Shown in pieces: positions 52,320 to 61,581 of a DNA stretch of 61,795 nt; within the stretch, counting starts at the first letter, position 1, and each line of letters begins with the position of its first letter. This DNA comes from Flavobacteriaceae bacterium (GTDB lineage Bacteria > Bacteroidota > Bacteroidia > Flavobacteriales > Flavobacteriaceae). The translations under genes and the position numbers were made by a program. Where the stretch lies: assembly GCA_002690805.1 (NCBI GenBank), contig NZFW01000026.1, forward strand, positions 1-61,795, in the 5' to 3' direction. A model generated the notes under the pieces. It searched no databases and was not told the origin of the DNA. It worked only from the letters and a program-made list of their open reading frames with translations.

Positions 52320-53366
52320 TTACCTATTAATTTTGACCCAAGAATTAATCCTTTCAACTGCATTTTTCTGAATATCAAACCAAAATAAATTAATATCAGC
52401 ATAATGATAATTTTTTATAAATCTCAAAAAAAGTCGATTAGGAACTTTCGGGACGGATGTCCACAATAAACCATCAGTTAAATATACTTTTACACTTTTT
52501 GAATATTTATTATTATCAATATATAACAAGCCTTCATGATCTAAAATATTAGACTCTTTACTAAGGTCCCAAGTTATAGGATTAATAACAACACCTCCTT
52601 TAAACCATTCATCATATTTTTTAGGATATTTATTCTTTTTATAAGTATTCCAGCTTACATAACCACCTGTTTTTATATTTGACTCTAAGGGCTTGAGATA
52701 CTTGAAATCAGTAGTTTTAATTTGTGCTCCTATCAAATATGCAGCGACTAAATCTTTTTGTAATTCTGTTCCATCAAAAAATTCTTGTAAAAGTCTTTTT
52801 GCATGAATGGTTCCCTGGCTATGGGAAGCTATAATTATAGGGCGGTTATTTCTATAATACTTCAAAAAGTACTCGAAAGAATTCTTTAAATCAGAATATG
52901 CAAGTTCCCATGCTCTAATACCTTTTTTATCAAATGGAGGTGTAAATATTCTAATGTGAGCTTGTCTATAATAAGGCACATACAAATCTCCTGCTTTTGC
53001 CCATGCAGAGGCTTGATATTTAACAGATTTATTAATTACATCCTCTCGTATTTCATTTTTATAAATATCAGAATTCCAGCTATCATCATCAGGATTTAAT
53101 AGAAGTGTAGGGTAAATAAAAAAAATAGCAGCATTATTATTTTCTTTTTGATTTCCAATTATTTCTTTTAGTGCATTTGGATAATTAGAAGGCAAAACAG
53201 CCCAGGAATTTTCATTTGAATAATCTGGAGAAGACGGAATATTTTCCTCTGAAAAATCAACAGATTTATACTTACTAGATGTAAATGCATTGAGAGTATA
53301 ATTTTTTATCACTGAGCATCTATTAAAAGTAAAAACAACTAATATATAAATTATTATTTTTTTCAT
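52320..53366 (-). CDS. DUF3089 alpha/beta-hydrolase-fold protein (lipoprotein-like)
   Basis: A 348-residue protein with an N-terminal hydrophobic signal ending near Cys17 (FNRCSV), which is lipobox-like but not canonical. The rest fits DUF3089: AAIFFIYPTLLLNPDD, YQASAWAKAGDLYVPYYRQ, PIIIASHSQGTIHAKRLLQEFFD (nucleophile Ser in SHSQG) and YLIGAQI. It is an alpha/beta hydrolase of unknown substrate, likely in the periplasm. First gene of the minus-strand group; divergent from the BNR protein gene across an 85-base gap. Confidence 0.85.
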   Translation of the reverse strand: MKKIIIYILVVFTFNRCSVIKNYTLNAFTSSKYKSVDFSEENIPSSPDYSNENSWAVLPSNYPNALKEIIGNQKENNNAAIFFIYPTLLLNPDDDSWNSDIYKNEIREDVINKSVKYQASAWAKAGDLYVPYYRQAHIRIFTPPFDKKGIRAWELAYSDLKNSFEYFLKYYRNNRPIIIASHSQGTIHAKRLLQEFFDGTELQKDLVAAYLIGAQIKTTDFKYLKPLESNIKTGGYVSWNTYKKNKYPKKYDEWFKGGVVINPITWDLSKESNILDHEGLLYIDNNKYSKSVKVYLTDGLLWTSVPKVPNRLFLRFIKNYHYADINLFWFDIQKNAVERINSWVKINR

Positions 53367-53451
53367 ATTTCAATTAAATTTTTTCAAATATCATATTTTT
53401 TTAATTTAAATAAATTCAATCTGTTTATTATCTTTAATTTTTATTTAAAAT

Positions 53452-56400
53452 ATGAGAACTTATTTATTTATTTCATTAATATCAATATTTGTTATTAACG
53501 CACAAGATTTTGATCCTAAATGGTTAAACAATAACCCAGCTAGAAACATAGGCCCTGGAGGCATGAGTGGAAGAACTACTGCTATCGATGTAGTTCATGA
53601 AAATCCTAAAGTCATATTTATTGGAACTGCTTCTGGAGGGATTTGGAGATCTAAGAGTGGGGGTGTTTCCTGGAAACCTATATTTAATGATCAAATTACT
53701 GCATCTATTGGTTCAATTGCAATTCAACAATCTAATCCTGATGTAATTTGGGCTGGAACAGGAGAAGGGAATCCTAGGAATAGCTTAAATGGTGGTTTTG
53801 GTATTTTTAAGTCATTAGATGGTGGTGATACATGGAAGAGTATGGGTTTGCAATATACCAGACACATTCACAGAATAATAATTCACCCCAATAATCCTGA
53901 CATTGTTTATGTTGCAGCCATAGGCTCACCCTGGGGGGAGCATAAAGAAAGGGGTGTCTATAAAACAATTAATGGAGGTAAAAATTGGAGGAAAATTTTG
54001 AGTGGAAATTTAAATACAGGTGCTGCTGACCTTGTCATGGATCCAAAAAATCCAAATAAACTTATCGCTGCGCTATGGGAACACAAGCGTGAACCATGGT
54101 TTTTTAAATCAGGTGGTGAAAATAGTGGTTTATTCATAACAATTGACGGAGGAGAAAACTGGATTGAAAAAACTAAAGATGATGGTCTTCCAGAAGGAGA
54201 TTTGGGAAGAATTGGATTGGCTTTTGCTACGAACAAAAATAATATTGTGTATGCCTTGGTTGAGGCAAAAAAAAATGGTCTTTATAAATCGGATGATGGT
54301 GGTAAAAAATGGAAATTAATTAATAATAAACCTGGTATAGGAAATCGACCTTTTTATTATTCAGATATTTTTGTCGATCCAAAAAATGAAAACAGAATAT
54401 ACTCAGTATTTACATATGTTAATGTTTCTGAAGATGGAGGTAAGTCTTTTTCTGAATTAATGCCTGCATATGGAGTTTCAAATGGAGTTCATCCTGATCA
54501 TCATGCCTGGTGGATTCATCCAGAAGATGGTGATTTTATAATCGATGGTAATGATGGAGGAATGAATATTTCAAAAGATGGTGGTAAGACATGGAGGTTT
54601 ATTGGAAATATTCCTGTTGCTCAATTTTACCACATAAGTACAGATAACGAATTTCCCTATAATGTGTATGGAGGTATGCAAGATAATGGATCCTGGAGAG
54701 GTCCTGCATATGTATGGAAAACTCAGGGTATTAGAAATTCTTATTGGCAGGAAATCGCATTTGGTGATGGATTTGATGTTGTACCAGATAGAGATAATTC
54801 ACAATTTGGTTATGCAATGAGTCAACAAGGAAATGTTTCAAGATATGATTGGAAAACAGGAAACAATTATACTATTCGTCCAACACATCCTGATCCTGAT
54901 GTCAAACTTCGATTTAATTGGAATGCAGCTATAGGTCAAGATCCTTTTGATAATAGTACTGTTTACTTTGGAAGTCAATTTGTACATAAAAGTTTAGATA
55001 AAGGTCTCACATGGGAAATTATATCTTCTGACCTAACAACAAATGATCCTAACAAACAAAAACAATCTGAAAGTGGTGGCCTCACTCTTGATGCTACAGG
55101 TGCTGAAAACTACTGCACATTAATTGTTATTGAACCTAGTCCAATTGAGCAAAATATGATTTGGGTTGCATCAGATGACGGTAAAGTTCACATAACTAAA
55201 GATGGGGGTGATAATTGGGTAGATGTCACTAAGGGGCTAAAGGGACTCCCAGAGGGCAGTTGGATTCCACAAATTAAAGCCTCTAACAAAAATAAGGGTG
55301 AAGCTTTGCTAATTGCTAATGACTACCGCAGGTTTAATTATGAAGCATACGCATATAGAACAAAAGATTATGGAAAAACTTGGAAAAGAATAGTTGATTC
55401 TAGTGATGTTCCAACCTACACATTAAGTATTGTTGAAGATATTATTAATCCTAATTTAATATTTTTAGGAACTGATGATGGATTATATTTTTCTTTAAAT
55501 GGCGGTGAAATTTGGCAAAAATTTGATTCTAAAACATTTCCAACTGTTTCAACAAAAGATCTAGTAATTCACCCTCGTGAACATGACCTAGTTATTGGTA
55601 CTTTTGGAAGAGCTGCTTGGGTTTTAGATGATATAAGGCCTTTAAGGGAAATAGCAAAAAAACCAGCTATTACAGACGAACTCTTTAAGCTTTTTGAACC
55701 ACCAATTACATATACAGCTTCAATTCAACAGCCAACCGGCAGTCGATTTGGTGGAGATGCACTATTCAACGGAACTAACAGAAATTATGGTGCTCAAATA
55801 AAATATTTTTATAACCCTAAATATCTAAAAGACAATGATTTAAAAAAAGATTCTATTTTATTGAAAATATATAATAATGATAATCTCATACGAACTCTCA
55901 AGAAAAAATCTCCTGATAAAAAAGGAATTTATAAAATTCAATGGTATATGGATGAAAAAGGACCAAAATATCCAAGGAGAAAAATTCGTAAAAATAATAA
56001 TGAAGGTTCAGGGGTTCAAGTTAAACCAGGAACCTATAAGTTAGTAATGCACGTTGGGGAAATCAAAGATGAGAGTTCAATTATCATAAAACCTGATCCG
56101 AGATTAAAATTTTCAAAAAAAACTATAGAAGATTCTTACAATTCTGGAAAAAAATTAGAAAATTTTATTGAGACAGTAAATCAAGTATCTAATCAATTAG
56201 CTGAAAGTATTATTATAGTTAAGGATTTTGAGAAAATAATGGCAAAAGATACATCTACTCACAAAAAACATTTAAAGTTATCCAAAGAAATGATAAAGAA
56301 AATAACTGGAATTCAAGATTTATTTTTTGGCAAAGATGACAAAAGACAAGGAATAATAAGAAGTCCCAAAGAAAATGTTTTATCTAGAATAAGAAAAGCC

Positions 56401-56598
56401 TCTTATTATGCAAGCTCTAGACCCAATGGAATTACTAAAACTGAAAATATATTAATTAATCAAGCAAAAAACGAACTTGAATCTGCATTAGATTCGGTTA
56501 ACTCTTTTTTCATTGACGATTGGAAAGATTATCAATTAAAAATGGAAGAAATAGATTTTTCCCCCTTTAAATCAATAAAGAATTTTAGCTTAAAATAA
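53452..56598 (+). CDS. Large secreted BNR/sortilin-like repeat protein
   Basis: A 1048-residue protein: signal peptide (1-17), then two beta-propellers of Asp-box/BNR repeats (about 18-740; recurring SxDGGxxW such as KSLDGGDTWKSMG, ISKDGGKTWRFIG, ITKDGGDNWVDVT) that resemble the sortilin/VPS10 ectodomain. A C-terminal part (about 745-1048) has a beta domain (GVQVKPGTYKLVMHVG) and helical coiled regions. Such proteins are often labelled glycosyl hydrolase but no catalytic site is evident; ligand binding or protein sorting are equally possible. There is no type IX C-terminal signal that I can recognise. Confidence 0.85.
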   Translation: MRTYLFISLISIFVINAQDFDPKWLNNNPARNIGPGGMSGRTTAIDVVHENPKVIFIGTASGGIWRSKSGGVSWKPIFNDQITASIGSIAIQQSNPDVIWAGTGEGNPRNSLNGGFGIFKSLDGGDTWKSMGLQYTRHIHRIIIHPNNPDIVYVAAIGSPWGEHKERGVYKTINGGKNWRKILSGNLNTGAADLVMDPKNPNKLIAALWEHKREPWFFKSGGENSGLFITIDGGENWIEKTKDDGLPEGDLGRIGLAFATNKNNIVYALVEAKKNGLYKSDDGGKKWKLINNKPGIGNRPFYYSDIFVDPKNENRIYSVFTYVNVSEDGGKSFSELMPAYGVSNGVHPDHHAWWIHPEDGDFIIDGNDGGMNISKDGGKTWRFIGNIPVAQFYHISTDNEFPYNVYGGMQDNGSWRGPAYVWKTQGIRNSYWQEIAFGDGFDVVPDRDNSQFGYAMSQQGNVSRYDWKTGNNYTIRPTHPDPDVKLRFNWNAAIGQDPFDNSTVYFGSQFVHKSLDKGLTWEIISSDLTTNDPNKQKQSESGGLTLDATGAENYCTLIVIEPSPIEQNMIWVASDDGKVHITKDGGDNWVDVTKGLKGLPEGSWIPQIKASNKNKGEALLIANDYRRFNYEAYAYRTKDYGKTWKRIVDSSDVPTYTLSIVEDIINPNLIFLGTDDGLYFSLNGGEIWQKFDSKTFPTVSTKDLVIHPREHDLVIGTFGRAAWVLDDIRPLREIAKKPAITDELFKLFEPPITYTASIQQPTGSRFGGDALFNGTNRNYGAQIKYFYNPKYLKDNDLKKDSILLKIYNNDNLIRTLKKKSPDKKGIYKIQWYMDEKGPKYPRRKIRKNNNEGSGVQVKPGTYKLVMHVGEIKDESSIIIKPDPRLKFSKKTIEDSYNSGKKLENFIETVNQVSNQLAESIIIVKDFEKIMAKDTSTHKKHLKLSKEMIKKITGIQDLFFGKDDKRQGIIRSPKENVLSRIRKASYYASSRPNGITKTENILINQAKNELESALDSVNSFFIDDWKDYQLKMEEIDFSPFKSIKNFSLK

Positions 56599-56605
56599 AT
56601 GTAAA

Positions 56606-57379
56606 ATGAAAAAAATAATAATACTTCTATTTATATCAATTATTTCGTTTAGTTGTGATCAACTAAAAAAAAATCCAACGAATTCATTAACTGAAATTAC
56701 AATTTCTAAAGTTGAGGGCTCTCCTTCATTTAATGATGCTGAACTTGTTTTGAATGAAATTATTTATAAAGAAGACGAAGATAACCAAAACGATACAATC
56801 AACGAGAAAGACAACTATTCATTTTCTTTCAATGTTAATGAATACGAGCTTGGCGATCAGACATCAAAAAAATTCAATTATGAACTTGCAAATTCTGGTA
56901 AAGGCCAACACATCCATTTGATAATTAATAATGGGCCATATTTTGCTAAATACACAAAACAGTTTGAACAAAGTTTTGATAAAGGTAATAATGTTATACT
57001 TGCTTTTTTATCTAGATCTTATCATGAATCTGTTAAAAATCCTAATGCTTATTTTTTTACTCAAATTGGAGAAGGCAATAAAATTGATCTAAATGATGAA
57101 TTTTTATTTTATAGCAGACCTAAGGGTGTTTATGAAGGAGAAGCTGCAAAAAAATTATTATTAGATTTTTATTTAATTAATACAGAAATATCTCCAAAAG
57201 GAAATAAAGTAAGGGCAACTATTCAAGATAAAGAATTTATAATAGATGAATGGTCTCCATATTATATTGAAGGTCTCCCAAAAGGAGAAATCTCAATAAA
57301 ATTAGAATTAATTAATTCTAATGGAAAACTTATAAAATCTCCATTTAATCCGTCCATAAGAAATATAATTCTTAAATAA
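56606..57379 (+). CDS. Conserved Bacteroidetes lipoprotein, unknown
   Basis: A 257-residue lipoprotein (lipobox ISFSC, Cys17). A middle segment GKGQHIHLIINNGPYFAKYT and NVILAFLSRSYHESVKNPNA is a conserved feature of a Bacteroidetes family I know only as hypothetical; the pattern of His residues could be a metal or ligand site. It starts seven bases after the BNR gene stop, so it is probably part of that transcript and may be a partner protein. Confidence 0.75.
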   Translation: MKKIIILLFISIISFSCDQLKKNPTNSLTEITISKVEGSPSFNDAELVLNEIIYKEDEDNQNDTINEKDNYSFSFNVNEYELGDQTSKKFNYELANSGKGQHIHLIINNGPYFAKYTKQFEQSFDKGNNVILAFLSRSYHESVKNPNAYFFTQIGEGNKIDLNDEFLFYSRPKGVYEGEAAKKLLLDFYLINTEISPKGNKVRATIQDKEFIIDEWSPYYIEGLPKGEISIKLELINSNGKLIKSPFNPSIRNIILK

Positions 57380-57402
57380 CTTAGAAGTGGAATATTAAAT
57401 TT

Positions 57403-58200
57403 TTAAAACTCTCTGTTTTTATTTAATTTTTCTTGAATCTCAATTTCTTCTATTGAAATTACTTTCAAAAAAGAAGAATGTTGTTCAATTGCATATTCTA
57501 ATTTCTCAATAATTTTTTCAACAGAATCATTATCATAGTCAATTTTTAGTGGTTTTTTTATAGTCATTGATTGAAGAATATCTCTTTTTTTTATCATTAT
57601 TCCTTTTTTATCAAATGAGCGTCTAAATCCATCAATAACAATCGGAACCACTGTAGGCCTGAATGTTTTGATAATATGCGCTGTGCCTTTTCGTATGGGC
57701 TTAAAAGGATTTGTTGTTCCTTGAGGAAAAGTTACCACCCATCCATCATTTAATGCTTTACCGATATTGGTTATATCAGAAAAATTAACTTTTCTGTTAA
57801 TTTCTTTTCCTTTTTCACGCCAAGTTCTTTCTATTGAAATTGAACCTGCATAAGAGAGTATTCTTGGGAGAAGTCCTGCTTTCATTGTTTCCTTAGCTGC
57901 AACATAATAGATGTTTAATTTTGGATTCCAAATGTATCCAATGTTTTTTATCGAATCAATTCTTCCAGTCAAACAAGCATTAAAAACATGAAACATTGCT
58001 ACAACATCAGCAAAATATGTTTGGTGGTTAGAAACAAATAAAATATTGTTATCTGGTAAGTCTTTTATGATTTCTGATCCCTCAATTTTTAAATTATTAA
58101 ACCCTCTATACCTTCTATGGGTCATAATACCCATATATCGAATCAACCACTTCTTAAAGATTAAATAATGTCCAAAAGGATTTTTTTTAAATAGCAGCAT
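57403..58200 (-). CDS. 1-acyl-sn-glycerol-3-phosphate acyltransferase-like (PlsC)
   Basis: A 265-residue lysophospholipid acyltransferase. The family acyl-acceptor motif is SNHQTYFAD, with His59 and Asp65 five residues apart in place of the usual four (HX4D); FPQGTTNPFKPIRKGTAHII replaces the EGTR block. I recall the same form in other Bacteroidetes, so it is a subgroup trait. It should acylate lysophosphatidate or a related lipid at the inner membrane. One-base overlap with the Nudix gene. Confidence 0.82.
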   Translation of the reverse strand: MLLFKKNPFGHYLIFKKWLIRYMGIMTHRRYRGFNNLKIEGSEIIKDLPDNNILFVSNHQTYFADVVAMFHVFNACLTGRIDSIKNIGYIWNPKLNIYYVAAKETMKAGLLPRILSYAGSISIERTWREKGKEINRKVNFSDITNIGKALNDGWVVTFPQGTTNPFKPIRKGTAHIIKTFRPTVVPIVIDGFRRSFDKKGIMIKKRDILQSMTIKKPLKIDYDNDSVEKIIEKLEYAIEQHSSFLKVISIEEIEIQEKLNKNREF

Positions 58201-58844
58201 TATGTCTTAATTAATTTTAATAAAAACTTAAATTCAGATAAAATCATTGCAGTCGCGCCCCAAACAATATTATCATTAAACTTAAATGCAGGCACATTAT
58301 TTTCATTCATATACTTATTAGAAATTTTAATTTTAATTTGTGATAAATCATTCAATAAAGATTTAAAAGGTACATCAAAAACTTTTTCCACCTCGTTTTT
58401 ATCAATTTTAAAAATAGGTTTTTTCTCATATAAAGATATGAATGGATAAACTATAAAATTACTTGGGGGGATATAAATTGATGTTAAAGCTTTAATGAAT
58501 TTCATTTTCTTAGCATCTAAACCTAATTCTTCTTGAGTCTCTCTAATTGAGGTTATCCAATTTGAACCATCAAATGCTTCTTTTTTTCCACCGGGTAGAC
58601 ATATTTGACCAGAATGAACATCTTTATTAACAGGTCTTTCCATTAAAGCAAAACAAGCATTACCTTGATGATTTGCATAAACACAAATTAAAACGCTTGC
58701 TTTCTTTGCATTTTTTTCATAATCAATATTATTATTTAAATAATTTAATCTCTCATATGAGGACATTTCAAGATGAGCTTTTTGACCAGGTAATGGTATT
58801 TCTTTTAATTTTGTAATGGAATTAAGAAAGAAAGGAAAATTCAT
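58200..58844 (-). CDS. Nudix hydrolase, CoA pyrophosphatase-like
   Basis: A 214-residue Nudix enzyme. The Nudix box is seen as GGKKEAFDGSNWITSIRETQEELGL (about 105-129) with the REtxEE core, and the CoAse features SGQICLPGGKKE and YIPPSNFIVYPF are present, so CoA or acyl-CoA pyrophosphate hydrolysis is likely. The start codon overlaps that of the divergent cyclophilin gene in the tetramer CATG (58842-58845), so its promoter must lie in that gene (a TAATTTTG-like -7 is on the minus strand at 58903-58896). Confidence 0.87.
   Translation of the reverse strand: MNFPFFLNSITKLKEIPLPGQKAHLEMSSYERLNYLNNNIDYEKNAKKASVLICVYANHQGNACFALMERPVNKDVHSGQICLPGGKKEAFDGSNWITSIRETQEELGLDAKKMKFIKALTSIYIPPSNFIVYPFISLYEKKPIFKIDKNEVEKVFDVPFKSLLNDLSQIKIKISNKYMNENNVPAFKFNDNIVWGATAMILSEFKFLLKLIKT
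58782..58813 (+). promoter_or_regulatory. Candidate promoter of the cyclophilin gene, inside the Nudix gene
   Basis: TTG (58782-58784), 21 bases, TAATTTTG (58806-58813), a consensus Bacteroidetes promoter within the divergent Nudix coding sequence; start expected near 58820. Confidence 0.6.
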
Positions 58845-59541
58845 GAAAAAAATTTTGTTAATATGTCTATTGCTTTTTTATTCTTGTCAAAATATCAAAA
58901 TTAATCAAAAGACAACAAAACAAGTAAAACAAGTAAAACAAGTAAAAGAAAAACAAAAAACCAAACCAAATAAATTACAGAAAAATACTTTTGAAAAATT
59001 AAATGAAAAAAATGCTGTTCCATTTTTGTTCGATTATTCAAAAAATAATAAAGAAAACAAAGTTAAACTCAAAACTGAATATGGTGATATAGAAATCTTA
59101 CTATATAAAAATACTAATATTCACAGGGCAAATTTTATTTTTTTAGTGAAAAATAAATATTTTGATGGGACAATCTTCCATAGAGTTGTTCCTAATTTTA
59201 TCATTCAGGGAGGAAATTCAGATAATCCAAAAATAATGATGAAAAGAAAAAAAATTGGTCGATACCTCTTACCACCAGACACCCGAAAAGGAAATAAACA
59301 TCATAGAGGAGTAATTTCAATGCCAAGTAGTGAAATAAAAAATCCTCATAAACTTGCCTCACCATTCGAGTTCTTTATAGTTCAACAAGATCCAGGAGCT
59401 TACCATTTAGATAATGATTATACAGCATTTGGAATTGTTACAAAAGGTATGGATGTGGTCGACAGAATCAATAATGAACCTACAGATAATAGAGAGACTC
59501 CTCATAAAAATATTTATATAAATGCTGTAATTATTGATTAA
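58843..59541 (+). CDS. Cyclophilin-type peptidyl-prolyl isomerase lipoprotein
   Basis: A 232-residue lipoprotein (lipobox LFYSC; Cys about residue 15) followed by a low-complexity Lys-Gln-Val linker and a cyclophilin domain (FDGTIFHRVVPNFIIQGGN; NPHKLASPFEFFIVQQDPGAYHLDNDYTAFGIV). It should speed prolyl isomerisation of outer-membrane or periplasmic proteins. I take the ATG at 58843; an in-frame ATG at 58816 would overlap the Nudix gene further and lacks the signal. The linker contains a tandem DNA repeat (unit CAAGTAAAA, three copies, 58921-58947). Confidence 0.9.
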   Translation: MKKILLICLLLFYSCQNIKINQKTTKQVKQVKQVKEKQKTKPNKLQKNTFEKLNEKNAVPFLFDYSKNNKENKVKLKTEYGDIEILLYKNTNIHRANFIFLVKNKYFDGTIFHRVVPNFIIQGGNSDNPKIMMKRKKIGRYLLPPDTRKGNKHHRGVISMPSSEIKNPHKLASPFEFFIVQQDPGAYHLDNDYTAFGIVTKGMDVVDRINNEPTDNRETPHKNIYINAVIID

Positions 59542-59564
59542 ATAGTTAATACTTATTATATTTG
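59534..59564 (+). promoter_or_regulatory. Consensus promoter of oxyR
   Basis: TTG (59534-59536), 20 bases, TATATTTG (59557-59564); start expected near 59571, fifteen bases before the ATG. Confidence 0.7.
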
Positions 59565-59585
59565 TATATGTAATAGATTATTCTT

Positions 59586-60512
59586 ATGACTATCGTTCAG
59601 CTTAACTATACATTAGCTGTTGCAAAATACGGTAACTTTACTCTTGCAGCTGAAAAATCTAATGTTACACAACCAACTTTAAGCATGCAAGTTCAGAAAT
59701 TAGAAGATGAACTTGGAGTTTCAATATTTAAACGTAACACGAAACCTATCAAAGTTACTGCCCTAGGTGAAAAAATTATTTCACAAGCAAAAAAAATAGT
59801 TGAGGAATCTCAAAAAATGAAATCTCTAATTGATCAAAACAGAGGTATAGTTGAAGGAGATTTTAAATTAGGAATAATTCCAACAGTAATGCCGACACTA
59901 CTTCCTCTTTTTTTAAATACTTTTTTAAAAAAATTTCCAAAAGTTTCATTAAAAATTGATGAACTAAATATTCAAAATTCAATAGATCAAATTATTGATG
60001 AAAGATTAGATGCCTTCATAGGAGCTACGCCCCTTAATAATTCTAAATTAATTGAAAACCCAATCTACTATGAACCATTTGTTGGTTATATACCCCAAAA
60101 CCATCCATTACATAGCATTGAAAAACTAGATATTAGTGATCTAGAGAGCAGTAAAATTCTAATTATAAAGGATGGGCATTGTTTTAGAAATCAAATTTTT
60201 AATTTATGTAATACAAATCTAGATGATTCCTTTTTTAAAATTAAAAGTGGAAGTTTTAAAACTATGATTAATTTAGCTGATGAAGGACTTGGAATGACAA
60301 TTCTTCCCTATATGCACAGTCAATCCATACCAAATAATAAAAAATTAAACCTAATAAATTTTAAAGACCCAGTTCCTGCAAGAGAAATAAGTTTAATTTA
60401 TTCAAAGTCTCAATTTAAACTTCCAATCATTTATGCTTTAAATAAAGTTATTCATGAAATAATACGCGGAACTATTCAGTCTGAAAATGTTAAAGTTATA
60501 TCTCCTCAATAA
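59586..60512 (+). CDS. oxyR: LysR-family peroxide regulator OxyR
   Basis: A 308-residue LTTR: N-terminal winged helix (AVAKYGNFTLAAEKSNVTQPTLSMQVQKLEDELGVSIFKR), then the periplasmic-binding-type effector domain. The OxyR redox pair is intact: Cys199 in DGHCFRNQ and Cys208, at the same numbering as E. coli. On peroxide they form a disulfide and the protein activates antioxidant genes such as catalase and dps; none is adjacent here. A strong own promoter suggests steady production. Confidence 0.92.
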   Translation: MTIVQLNYTLAVAKYGNFTLAAEKSNVTQPTLSMQVQKLEDELGVSIFKRNTKPIKVTALGEKIISQAKKIVEESQKMKSLIDQNRGIVEGDFKLGIIPTVMPTLLPLFLNTFLKKFPKVSLKIDELNIQNSIDQIIDERLDAFIGATPLNNSKLIENPIYYEPFVGYIPQNHPLHSIEKLDISDLESSKILIIKDGHCFRNQIFNLCNTNLDDSFFKIKSGSFKTMINLADEGLGMTILPYMHSQSIPNNKKLNLINFKDPVPAREISLIYSKSQFKLPIIYALNKVIHEIIRGTIQSENVKVISPQ

Positions 60513-60526
60513 ATTATTAAATTCCT

Positions 60527-60555
60527 TGCGAAAAACTTAATTAACCTTATCTTTG
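60527..60555 (+). promoter_or_regulatory. Consensus promoter of the tRNA-Pro genes
   Basis: TTG (60527-60529), 18 bases, TATCTTTG (60548-60555). Start expected near 60562, six bases before the first tRNA. It matches the strongest Bacteroidetes -7 sequence and may also serve the second tRNA. Confidence 0.8.
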
Positions 60556-60567
60556 CCCAATATTTTT

Positions 60568-60642
60568 CGGGGTGTAGCGTAGCCCGGTTATCGCGCCGCG
60601 TTTGGGACGCGGAGGTCGCAGGTTCGAATCCTGCCACCCCGA
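60568..60642 (+). tRNA. tRNA-Pro (TGG)
   Basis: Acceptor CGGGGTG/CACCCCG plus discriminator A, anticodon stem CCGCG/CGCGG with loop TTTGGGA (anticodon TGG at 60603-60605), T-arm GCAGG-TTCGAAT-CCTGC. No encoded CCA. Confidence 0.95.
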
Positions 60643-60765
60643 CAAATTGATGTAAATTAATGATTTGCTGATATTTATTTCCCTTGAAATCAGAGAAGGA
60701 GTGAGTTGATTCAGACTCTGTCAGCTCGATAATTATTTTTTAAAACAGTTACCGAAAGGTTAACT

Positions 60766-60843
<78 letters not shown>

Positions 60844-60866
60844 TAATATTATATTTAAATTTTAAA

Positions 60867-61499
60867 ATGTTAAAACATTTATACTTAGAAGAACGCTTGA
60901 ATGTCTACAGTCATTTTACTGGAGTAATTTTAAGTGTAATTGGTATCCTTAATATTTTTTACAGTTATCCCCCAAAGTCTTTTTTATCAAAAGTTAGTCT
61001 AACAACATATGGCGCTTCAATTGTATTTTTATTCTTGGCATCCAGTATTTATCACTCAATAATTTCAAAAGAAAAAAAAGTAATTTGGCAAAAAATTGAT
61101 CATATTGGAATTTATTTTTTAATTGCCGGAACCTATACTCCTGTAACCATGACAGTTTTAAAAGAAAGTTCTGGGAATGTTATTTTATTTGCAGTATGGA
61201 TGATAGCATTGTTTGGAATAGTCTATAAAATTTATTTCATAAATAAATTTGTAAATCTTTCATTGATACTATATTTACTTATGGGTTGGTTAGTTATAAT
61301 AGATTTTAAAAATATAATTTCTTTATTTCTAAAAGATGAATTGTTTTATTTAATAATTGGAGGATTTTTTTACACTTTTGGTACATTGTTTTATAAATAT
61401 GAAAAAATTTATTTAAACCACTTCTTTTGGCATCTATTTGTTCTTTTAGGTGCTGGTTCTCATTTAGCTATGATAACATTGATTTACAGCCGTTTATAA
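60867..61499 (+). CDS. trhA: Hemolysin III / TrhA family membrane protein
   Basis: A seven-helix membrane protein of 210 residues of the PAQR/HlyIII superfamily: EERLNVYSHFTGVILS, SSIYHS and DHIGIYFLIAGTYTPV, with the conserved His/Asp/His residues that bind zinc (SxxxH, HxxxH near the C-terminus as FFWHLFVLLGAGSHL). In bacteria the family affects membrane lipid homeostasis. I start at the ATG at 60867; an in-frame ATG at 60798 lies in the tRNA. It is 27 bases from the tRNA end. Confidence 0.87.
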   Translation: MLKHLYLEERLNVYSHFTGVILSVIGILNIFYSYPPKSFLSKVSLTTYGASIVFLFLASSIYHSIISKEKKVIWQKIDHIGIYFLIAGTYTPVTMTVLKESSGNVILFAVWMIALFGIVYKIYFINKFVNLSLILYLLMGWLVIIDFKNIISLFLKDELFYLIIGGFFYTFGTLFYKYEKIYLNHFFWHLFVLLGAGSHLAMITLIYSRL

Positions 61500-61581
61500 T
61501 TGTTAATTTTTTCAAAGTATATTTTTAAAAACAGCATACTATTTAAATCAATTCTTATTCTTAAATTAAACAAAAAATTAA

